Below are positions 16,096-21,424 of a DNA stretch of 21,424 nucleotides, one piece after another (positions within the stretch are counted from its first letter, which is position 1; each line of letters starts with the position of its first letter). Source of the stretch: Bacteroidales bacterium UBA3816 (GTDB lineage Bacteria > Bacteroidota > Bacteroidia > Bacteroidales > P3); NCBI GenBank assembly GCA_002368955.1, contig DFDY01000024.1, positions 15,281-36,704 of the forward strand, given 5' to 3'. The translations under genes were made by a program, and so were the position numbers. Under the pieces are notes generated by a model, which searched no databases, was not told the DNA's origin, and saw only the letters and a program-made list of their open reading frames with translations.

Positions 16096-18183
16096 TTAAT
16101 ACTTTCTGATAGGGTCAAATCCCGCATCTTTAGCTAAACGAAATGTTCTCTCGCAATCCTCTGCAAGCTTAGCTCTCACTTCAGTATCTCGGGCAATAGC
16201 CATTGAAAGATGATCAACCTTCTTTTTCTCCATAATTGATACTTTACTCCTTCCCTCCGTTCTACACCACATCGACAAATTCTGCCAAAATTCTGCTCCT
16301 CTTTCTATAGCTGTATTTAAGGATTTTTGTTGTTCTTCAGTTATCTCAGTAACATTTGATTCGTCTATAAGAACACTATCTGGAAGACTTATTCCAAGTG
16401 TACGATTCTGGATATTGTTCCAAAAGTCAACTTTTTTCGATTCTGTCTGCGGATTCTTATCCTGAGTTGCCATAACACGCAATTGTTCAGTAACGGCCTT
16501 TATACATTCTTCAATTATCGGTATTAGATCTTCATGTACACGCTGGTTCTGCCAAATATAATCTAGATCCAATTTCTTTTTGGACCTTAAAGATAGTAAA
16601 GCAAGAGTATAACTGGCAATAGTAGCTGCATGCCCTTTGTTACCACGAGTAATAATAATAGAGTTTACTCGTTTATATATTATGCTTTTAGCTACAATGT
16701 TATGGAAATAACGTTCATCAACTTTAGGTGGATTGTCCGAGATAAGTTTCCAGTATTTATCAAAACAAACTTCTCCACCTTTGCAGGCATCATAAGGTTT
16801 CTCGTTCCATGCCATCTCAAGTTTCGCAACATCCGCTTTATTGAAACGCTGATTCTGAGGCCGTTCCTCTTCGAATCGTTTAACCTTTTGGGTACCTACA
16901 CCTCCAACCATACTTTTATCTGTGATGAACTGACCTCTTAGCCTTTCAAAGTACCAAAGAGTCTGATGCCCATTAGCATTAGTAGCCCATTCTTTACGAG
17001 ACTGTTCTTGGAGTTCAAGCATATACGGTGCATTTGCCGAAAGATCGCTATCTTTAATTTTTGTTTGAGAATTAGCATATTTTGCAATGTCACCAACTAG
17101 ATTTTTTATTTTTTGTTCTACGCTGTAGGGTACTTCTGACACCTTCACTGACACAAATGCCTTTTGTAAGTTCTCCTCCATGCCTTTTTTCTTTAAAGCA
17201 TTATATATCGTTGATGTAGTCTGCCCCCCATTTACAATATGCCAATTTCGAATTGTAGATATGTACTTTCGTCCAGACTCATCAAACTGAATACTTACTT
17301 CTGCAGCTGTACTTGATATTCCATTATTATATGAGAAGAAAAGCTCAGGTGTTTCCGCAATTGTACGTGCCATTTCACTATTCACTTTAATTTTCCCTCC
17401 CAAAAAATTGCGCACATTCTTGTCGATTAAACGAACTTTATATTTGCTATATATCTGAGCTAGGACTATTGCTGGCATTATTGTCAAATATGACTTAATA
17501 CCATTTCTCTCATCAAAGGTTTCAATACATTCCAGTTTCGCATGATAGTCGCTATCAAAATTAATTATTATTTCCTGGTTATTGCGCCTGACTTGTTCTG
17601 CTTTAAATGCCTCTCCCATATCCCAAACGTGATACTCGATGGGTATTGCATAGTTTGAAGTGGGATTCTTTCTAAACTCACCATCTTCCCAGTCGTCCAT
17701 CTCAACATTTTTAAAACCATTAGAGAGTACAAATATTCGAATTAATTCAATCCGTTTAGTATCAAATTCCTCCTTGATAGAATCCATTACATTACGAACT
17801 TCGGAATCTTCATATACTCTCTTTGCCTCCTGGCCCTCAATAGCAAGACGGAAGAAACAAGACAATTCATTCACTGTTCTTTCAGTTGTACCTTGTGAGA
17901 GTACAGGGTTCTGGCCCTCATAGTAAACGGTTCCGAAAAGGTCAAGAATGCCCGATGACTCTGAATAGTCCCATGCATTCAGCTTATATTTTCCTGTTAA
18001 CTTATCATTGTTGGGGTTGCTCTGACATTCACATAGATCCGGAGCAAGTGCCTCACCACTATCTACAACATAGTCAATGAGGGCTTTAGTAAGCTCAGTT
18101 TCTACACTACTATTATTTTCTACAACTTGTTCCTCAACAATTTCCATGAACTCTATAAAAAATTGTTTTTCTTCCTGTGTCAT
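16096..18183 (-). CDS. AIPR-family protein (abortive-infection phage resistance type)
   Basis: 695 residues. AIPR signatures are the N-terminal NAWDYSESSGILDLFGTVY (69-87), NVRNFLGGKIKVN (256-268), FFSYNNGIS (282-290) and HIVNGGQTTSTIYNAL (315-330). The remaining C-terminal part is helical and charged, with no recognised second domain. AIPR proteins are named after a lactococcal abortive-infection protein and often occur beside DNA methylases; their biochemical action is not settled. Here it lies 18 bp behind an XRE regulator and 3 bp before a cytosine methyltransferase, which suggests it is the damaging or effector part of the system. No membrane segment or signal peptide. There is no Shine-Dalgarno before its ATG. 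Confidence 0.88.
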   Translation of the reverse strand: MTQEEKQFFIEFMEIVEEQVVENNSSVETELTKALIDYVVDSGEALAPDLCECQSNPNNDKLTGKYKLNAWDYSESSGILDLFGTVYYEGQNPVLSQGTTERTVNELSCFFRLAIEGQEAKRVYEDSEVRNVMDSIKEEFDTKRIELIRIFVLSNGFKNVEMDDWEDGEFRKNPTSNYAIPIEYHVWDMGEAFKAEQVRRNNQEIIINFDSDYHAKLECIETFDERNGIKSYLTIMPAIVLAQIYSKYKVRLIDKNVRNFLGGKIKVNSEMARTIAETPELFFSYNNGISSTAAEVSIQFDESGRKYISTIRNWHIVNGGQTTSTIYNALKKKGMEENLQKAFVSVKVSEVPYSVEQKIKNLVGDIAKYANSQTKIKDSDLSANAPYMLELQEQSRKEWATNANGHQTLWYFERLRGQFITDKSMVGGVGTQKVKRFEEERPQNQRFNKADVAKLEMAWNEKPYDACKGGEVCFDKYWKLISDNPPKVDERYFHNIVAKSIIYKRVNSIIITRGNKGHAATIASYTLALLSLRSKKKLDLDYIWQNQRVHEDLIPIIEECIKAVTEQLRVMATQDKNPQTESKKVDFWNNIQNRTLGISLPDSVLIDESNVTEITEEQQKSLNTAIERGAEFWQNLSMWCRTEGRSKVSIMEKKKVDHLSMAIARDTEVRAKLAEDCERTFRLAKDAGFDPIRKY

Positions 18184-18201
18184 ACTATTTTAAACTAAAT
18201 A

Positions 18202-18447
18202 TTAATATTCTTCAATCTGTTTGCACAATTCACTTAATGACAATTGCAGCGTAGGTGCAATCTTCATAAGAGTGTATAAGGTAGGCATTGCTTCCCCTCG
18301 TTCTAACTTTCCGTATTGTCTGGTACTAATACCTGCATTAAATGCAATATCTTCCTGTGTTACTTTTATTCCATCCGCAGCAAGAGAAAGTCTTTTACTT
18401 AAAAGGACTTTTCCAATACTATTTAATAATTGTATTTCTGATTTCAT
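18202..18447 (-). CDS. XRE-family helix-turn-helix regulator (C-protein-like)
   Basis: 81 residues, nearly all a lambda-repressor-like HTH: KVTQEDIAFNAGISTRQYGK (28-47) followed by LERGEAMPTLYTLMKIAPTL. It is the first gene of the island operon. Its promoter and a perfect palindrome lie within 65 bp upstream, as in restriction-modification controller proteins that regulate their own transcription. It probably delays or limits AIPR expression after the DNA enters a new host; this is inferred from layout. Length is at the short end for XRE proteins but complete. Confidence 0.88.
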   Translation of the reverse strand: MKSEIQLLNSIGKVLLSKRLSLAADGIKVTQEDIAFNAGISTRQYGKLERGEAMPTLYTLMKIAPTLQLSLSELCKQIEEY

Positions 18448-18463
18448 TACTTTTTATTTTTTG

Positions 18464-18495
18464 CAAAAGTATATCTAATATTGAATCTGCACAAG
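18464..18495 (-). promoter_or_regulatory. Promoter of the XRE-AIPR-methyltransferase operon
   Basis: On the minus strand, TTG (within CTTG at 18495-18492), a 20-bp spacer and TACTTTTG (18471-18464) agree with the Bacteroidetes TTTG / TAnnTTTG promoter at normal spacing. The start codon is 16 bp beyond the -7 element, giving a very short leader. Confidence 0.7.
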
Positions 18496-18509
18496 GAATT
18501 GCAATTCCT
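18494..18509. promoter_or_regulatory. Perfect 16-bp palindrome overlapping the -33 element: candidate XRE operator
   Basis: AGGAATTGCAATTCCT reads the same on both strands. Its edge covers the -33 element of the operon promoter, so a bound dimer could block or recruit polymerase. A related half, CCTATTAGG, and another TAATTCCT occur 60-75 bp further upstream and may be secondary sites. Confidence 0.65.
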
Positions 18510-18687
18510 AAGGATTGCATATAATTAATTTACAGGATAATACAATACGCTAATTAGGGAACCGTAATTCCTATTAGGTATTATTATTCCCATAAGTAGC
18601 AGTAACGGGACACTATTTTTAGTGCCAGATTGTACTATACGTGTCACATGAATAAAAAAAGTCACTCACTTAAAGAATGGATGCCAT

Positions 18688-18717
18688 TTTGAGATGCCAG
18701 TCTCAGGTATATCTTTG
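18688..18717 (+). promoter_or_regulatory. Candidate promoter pointing right, before a 13-codon mini-ORF
   Basis: TTTG (18688-18691), an 18-bp spacer and TATCTTTG (18710-18717) resemble the Bacteroidetes promoter. Downstream, an ATG at 18746 opens MAKILTSLDGLPF and a stop. TATCTTTGC (18710-18718) is mirrored by GCAAAGATA (18749-18757), so the opposite strand carries the same -7 element facing left. ATCCAATG (18741-18748) pairs with CATTGGAT. No gene follows, so this may be the stranded leader of a lost element or a small RNA. Confidence 0.35.
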
Positions 18718-18980
18718 CAGCATCCAAACAAAAAAAAAAAATCCAATGGCAAAGATACTCACCTCATTGGATGGACTGCCATTTTAATTGTCAAATCCCG
18801 TAGTCCGTATGAGAATCGAGAGACGTTTTTTTCAGAAGGGGTATGATTGCAACGACATAAAATCAGATAGATATACCCATTTTTTCATATGTTCTGACCA
18901 ACAAGGATCTTAACACATAATAAATCCCCTATACCCAGATGACCTATGCCTCTGGAAGCATTTCTGCTTCTCTTTTGGAA

Positions 18981-19097
18981 CCCGGAACAGGCCTGGGATG
19001 GAAGGGACGGCGAATGCCGTCAACCAATATTAAAAGGACTGTTCCGGGCACCAAAAAAGAAGACCGTTTGGTCTTCTTTTTTGGTGCCCGGAACAGG
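18981..19097. repeat. Hairpin repeat, copy 1 (27-bp perfect stem)
   Basis: The arms 19039-19065 and 19070-19096 are exact reverse complements over 27 bp with loop GTTT. A further copy of CCCGGAACAG at 18981-18990 matches the 3' end of the right arm (19087-19096), so the left arm start CTGTTCCGGG could pair with either, giving two exclusive folds. A small stem GACGGC-GAAT-GCCGTC lies in between. The homologous copy is at about 20896-21012. The A/T runs in the stem make it a plausible two-way terminator. Confidence 0.8.
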
Positions 19098-19172
19098 ACT
19101 TCATTAATTATGCGTTGTTATTCATTATTGGTTGATATTGTTTATTTTAATCCTTTTCGAAACATACGGGAT

Positions 19173-19223
19173 ATGACCACTATGACCAACAAATCTTCTA
19201 AAATATGACCAAATTATGACCAA
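19173..19223. repeat. Four ATGACCA repeats downstream of the ORF6N gene
   Basis: ATGACCA begins at 19173, 19182, 19205 and 19216. The last two are 11 bp apart and each continues as TGACCAA. Related TGGCCAA pairs, also 11 bp apart, lie around hairpin repeat copy 2. Confidence 0.6.
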
Positions 19224-19238
19224 CCTTTTCGCTCCACA

Positions 19239-20186
19239 TTATTTCACATTTCCCAGCAGTTCTTTCGCAGTCAACTCCATCTTGTTGAAGGAAAACCACT
19301 TCTTGCCGAGGTCTTTCAGCGAGGCGCCGAGATGATAGACGGTGTTGTCGATGCAAAGATAGCGGTCGTGTACACGGTCGAACTGTTTCACATCGATGGG
19401 ATGATACTGTGCGTTGTGTTTTGCAAGGTCGAGAGATAACTGCTGCTTGATTTTCTGGGTGTAGATGGTGGCAGAAACCTTCGCCTTCCGCTTATCAAGC
19501 ATCGTCAAGACGGTATCATCTACATAGTTGTCGAAAAGGACGATGCTCTTTTTTGCCGAACGGATTAGGTCGGAAACGAAGGTGTAGGCGTCGAAAATCT
19601 GCCCGTCAAAGAAGATACCCTGTGTGGGAGTGGTGTTTTCTTGGTCGAGTCGTTTGAAGATTTCAGCAATCTGATTGTCGTTCTTTGTCAGATGAGACGA
19701 CATCTCCAACTGATGATGCTCGATGACTTCCAGTCGCTGAAACACCTGTGCATTGGAAGCTATGAAATGACGCATAGCTACAAAAGCATCCATTATTTTC
19801 ACACTGACATCAACGGCAGTTTCGCTATGAAGAACCGATGCAAGCATCGCCACTCCCTGCTCAGTAAAAACATAAGGAAGTGTCGGTGAGTACTTGATAC
19901 TCAATAGGTGGTCGCAATTTGCGACCACCTCATTTACCTCTTCTTTTGTCAATTGAAACCGGAAACGAGAAGGGAATCTGTTGAGATTACGTCTAACTTG
20001 TTCGTTCAGCCGCTTGGTTTCAACGCCATAGAGCATCGCCAAGTCACGGTCAACTATCACTTGTACACCACGAAGAGTAATTATCATCTCCTCGATTTGT
20101 TTCATAGGTACGAGGTGGTCGCATTTTGCGACCACCTCCGTATCATTAGCAGTAATCTCTATATCAACTTTTTTCTTCTTTGCCAT
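19239..20186 (-). CDS. ORF6N-domain DNA-binding protein with PLD-like C-terminal region
   Basis: 315 residues. The ORF6N domain spans about 27-115 (ITLRGVQVIVDRDLAMLYGV, LNEQVRRNLNRFPSRFRFQL, PYVFTEQGVAMLASVL), common in phage and mobile-element regulators of Bacteroidetes. A helical linker (140-180) follows. Residues about 190-300 resemble a phospholipase-D-like module: SAKKSIVLFDNYVDDTVLTML, then VHDRYLCIDNTVYHLGASLK (272-291), although the full HxKx4D motif is not present (H-D-R instead). The peptide V-V-A-(K/N)-C-D-H occurs at 18-24 and 87-93, both encoded by palindromic DNA. Likely a DNA-binding regulator or nuclease-like protein; the function is not established. It is flanked by repeats. 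Confidence 0.8.
   Translation of the reverse strand: MAKKKKVDIEITANDTEVVAKCDHLVPMKQIEEMIITLRGVQVIVDRDLAMLYGVETKRLNEQVRRNLNRFPSRFRFQLTKEEVNEVVANCDHLLSIKYSPTLPYVFTEQGVAMLASVLHSETAVDVSVKIMDAFVAMRHFIASNAQVFQRLEVIEHHQLEMSSHLTKNDNQIAEIFKRLDQENTTPTQGIFFDGQIFDAYTFVSDLIRSAKKSIVLFDNYVDDTVLTMLDKRKAKVSATIYTQKIKQQLSLDLAKHNAQYHPIDVKQFDRVHDRYLCIDNTVYHLGASLKDLGKKWFSFNKMELTAKELLGNVK
19906..19930. repeat. In-gene palindrome 1
   Basis: AGGTGGTCGCA (19906-19916) and TGCGACCACCT (19920-19930) are perfect reverse complements with a 3-bp centre, inside the ORF6N gene. They encode part of EVVANCDH. Confidence 0.85.
20112..20138. repeat. In-gene palindrome 2
   Basis: GAGGTGGTCGCA (20112-20123) and TGCGACCACCTC (20127-20138) form a 12-bp perfect inverted repeat with a TTT centre, 206 bp from the first and in the same reading frame. 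They encode EVVAKCDH. Confidence 0.85.
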
Positions 20187-20297
20187 ATCTTTCTTTCCTT
20201 GTAATTACTATAATAATAACGAGAAAAGACCGACTTTATTGTGTAAATCAATGGCTTGAAGGATGTTTTTTCCTTGCCTTTTATAGTATAAGTGTGG

Positions 20298-20450
20298 TTA
20301 TATTAAGAATAATCTCCTCAATTTTCTCAAAGTGTTTAGTGCTCTGCCGGTCTTACTCCGTACTTTTCTTAACGAAAGACCATCTCTCAAAAGCCGTATA
20401 TCGTCGGCATATTCCATCATATAATCAACTTTACATTTAGTTCTTCCCAT
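20298..20450 (-). CDS. 50-residue HTH protein, recombinase-associated
   Basis: The ATG at 20450-20448 is preceded by AAGGAGGTAAAT (AGGAGG at 20461-20456, 5 bp before the start), a strong Shine-Dalgarno that is unusual for this phylum and typical of transferred genes. The protein starts MGRTKCKVDYMMEYADDIRL, and its core LLRDGLSLRKVRSKTG followed by ALNTLRKLRRLF looks like the HTH found at the C-terminus of serine recombinases. It begins 16 bp after the recombinase remnant stop, so they were probably one transcript. It may be a small DNA-binding helper of that recombinase. Confidence 0.55.
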   Translation of the reverse strand: MGRTKCKVDYMMEYADDIRLLRDGLSLRKVRSKTGRALNTLRKLRRLFLI

Positions 20451-20466
20451 ATTTACCTCCTTTCTG

Positions 20467-20865
20467 TTATGCTACATCTACAAACTTTTTCTTCATTCTC
20501 TGAACGGTGCTGACTCCTACACCCTCGGACTTTGCAATCATACGGGTGGGATGCCCTTTCCTCAACTGCTTAATTACCCCTGCATATTCTTCTTGCAATT
20601 TCTCATCGGATTTTGTATATCCTTTCTTTCGGCCAACCTTTCCACCTTCGGCGATGTACTTCTCCTTGCCGGAGTTGAGTCTGTACTTGATGTTCTTTCG
20701 TTCCATCTCTGCAGAGGTGCCCAACACGGCGATAAAGAGGGTGAGAAAGGGATGATGCCTCCCATCCATGTTAAAGATGCCCAATTGTTCTTTCTGAAAA
20801 AACCATGGCCAAACTATGGCCAAGATTGGGATATAAAAGCAAAAATATTTTGCGTTTTCACTCAT
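20467..20865 (-). pseudogene. C-terminal remnant of a serine recombinase (resolvase/invertase family)
   Basis: From about residue 28 onward the sequence follows Bacteroidetes serine recombinases: MDGRHHPFLTLFIAVLGTSA, EMERKNIKYRLNSGKEKYI, GGKVGRKKGYTKSDEK, then the HTH GHPTRMIAKSEGVGVSTVQR. The N-terminal catalytic half, with the active serine, is missing. The first 27 codons (to about 20784) are unlike the family and contain the TGGCCAA pair, so they are probably former non-coding DNA. With the catalytic half absent it should be inactive as a recombinase, though it may still bind DNA. Hairpin repeat copy 2 lies directly upstream and may mark the breakpoint. Confidence 0.75.
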
Positions 20866-20895
20866 TTAGATTTACTTGCAAAATACCTTTGATGA

Positions 20896-21012
20896 CTAGA
20901 ACAGACTTGGGCTGGAAGGGACGGCGAATGCCGTCAACCAATAGTTAAAAGGATTGTTACGGGCATAAAAAAAGAAGGCCAAACGGTCTTCTTTTTTGGT
21001 GCCCGGAACAGG
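20896..21012. repeat. Hairpin repeat, copy 2 (imperfect stem, reversed loop)
   Basis: The arms 20954-20980 and 20985-21011 pair at 23 of 27 positions (one mismatch is G-U compatible). The right arm is identical to that of copy 1, and the segment from GGAAGGGACGGCGAATGCCG onward is also shared. The loop is AAAC, the reverse complement of copy 1's GTTT. The 5' CCCGGAACAG of copy 1 is degraded here (CTAGAACAG). The rest of 20866-21160 has no gene. Confidence 0.8.
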
Positions 21013-21160
21013 AACGCTTTAATTATTTCTTATTATGTTCAATTGTCCATAATCGTGTATTTTGCAATTATTTATGCACTCAAATAGCACATCAAAATCC
21101 AGTAAATCGTCAAAAAAGGTGGCCAAAAGGTGGCCAAGGGGAATGAGTCAAACATAATCC

Positions 21161-21424
21161 TCATTTGACATAATAGCCACCGGTTTTCCTTGAGCCCCTA
21201 TACTCAATCAATCCATCTTCTGTAAGAACATCAATATGTCTGTCTATCGTAGGAAGGCTCTTTCCTGAAATATTAGAAATGTCTTTACGTTTGATACCTG
21301 GATTTAATCGGATAATGGTATATGTAGCCATTATCCTATCATTTATCTTATCATTTATCCTATCATTTATCTTATCATTTACCCTATCATTACCCCCCCT
21401 CGCAGGTATAGGTAGTACCAATTC
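21161..21424 (-). CDS. C-terminal winged-helix part of an AlbA_2/RecG-like ATP-binding regulator, 5' end outside the window
   Basis: The frame is open to the window edge, so this is the tail of a larger protein and not an 86-residue gene. It begins with a repeat-encoded linker NDRVNDKINDRINDKINDRI, followed by a winged-helix: TIIRLNPGIKRKDISNISGK, SLPTIDRHIDVLTEDGLIEY, RGSRKTGGYYVK. This arrangement, with an Asn-Asp repeat linker before a wHTH ending in R-G-S-x-K-T-G-G-Y, is typical of the Bacteroidetes putative DNA-binding AlbA_2-domain (DUF4062-like or RecG-related) proteins. The catalytic part is not visible. Probably a transcription regulator. Confidence 0.65.
   Translation of the reverse strand, partial: ELVLPIPARGGNDRVNDKINDRINDKINDRIMATYTIIRLNPGIKRKDISNISGKSLPTIDRHIDVLTEDGLIEYRGSRKTGGYYVK
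21331..21390. repeat. Five tandem 12-bp repeats encoding NDK/NDR
   Basis: TTATCYTATCAT repeats five times (21331, 21343, 21355, 21367, 21379), with C and T alternating at the sixth base except in the last unit. A multiple of three keeps the frame, so copy number can change linker length without breaking the protein. Confidence 0.85.

Larger units (their letters stand above)
18448..19238. other. 791-bp regulatory and repeat region, no gene supported
   Basis: It holds the operon promoter and palindrome (18464-18509), a structured segment at 18677-18792, hairpin repeat copy 1 (about 18981-19098) and four ATGACCA copies (19173-19222). An 89-codon frame at 18939-19208 runs through the hairpin repeat and is taken as spurious. 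Confidence 0.55.

Noticed and set aside
18981..19097. Integron attC site
   Set aside because: The element is a long hairpin but lacks the RYYYAAC/GTTRRRY core sites, and no integron integrase is present.
18939..19208. 89-codon plus-strand frame
   Set aside because: It reads straight through the hairpin repeat; such frames come with each repeat copy and are not genes.
19173..19223. CRISPR-like array
   Set aside because: The repeats are only 7 bp with unequal 9-23 bp spacing and no spacers or cas genes.

Overview
The window looks like chromosomal DNA of a gut- or mouth-type Bacteroidales (Prevotellaceae-like is my best guess, not proven). Pointers are TAnnTTTG-type -7 promoter elements, few Shine-Dalgarno sites, an EF-G paralogue of the Bacteroidetes type, a CotH-kinase protein ending in a type IX secretion tail, an ECF sigma/anti-sigma/outer-membrane operon and a large SusC/TonB-like beta-barrel receptor. 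No rRNA, tRNA or CRISPR array was recognised.

Part 1 (1-12806) is GC-richer core genome. On the minus strand lies the 5' part of an EF-G paralogue whose catalytic switch-II histidine is replaced by phenylalanine. Diverging from it is a two-gene plus-strand unit: a polysaccharide flippase and a secreted CotH-like protein. It ends against a long inverted repeat. On the other side of that repeat is a minus-strand operon reading ECF sigma factor, anti-sigma factor, then an outer-membrane protein with five DYS/DYA repeats. Next come a remnant of creD, a lipoprotein of unknown role, a strong GC-rich bidirectional terminator, and an 824-residue outer-membrane beta-barrel protein.

Part 2 (about 13390-18510) is a visibly AT-rich island read wholly on the minus strand: an XRE-type regulator, an AIPR-family protein (abortive-infection type), a C5-cytosine DNA methyltransferase, an unrecognised 194-residue protein overlapping the methyltransferase stop by 4 bp, a broken small gene, and an unrecognised 190-residue protein. 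No standard restriction endonuclease is visible. The regulator has a good promoter whose -33 element lies inside a perfect 16-bp palindrome, as in C-protein style autoregulation. I read it as a compact anti-phage or restriction-modification-like system. It is the best candidate here for something undescribed.

Part 3 (about 18510-21424) is mobile or repeat-rich DNA. Two copies of a roughly 120-bp hairpin repeat lie 1.9 kb apart. Between them are an ORF6N DNA-binding protein with a PLD-like C-terminal region, a 50-residue HTH protein with an unusually strong Shine-Dalgarno, and the C-terminal remnant of a serine recombinase. Around the hairpins are pairs of TGRCCAA heptamers spaced exactly 11 bp; a different 11-bp-phased pair (GCAAATTA) lies at the left edge of the AT-rich island. 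The window ends in the C-terminal winged-helix part of an AlbA_2-type ATP-binding regulator.
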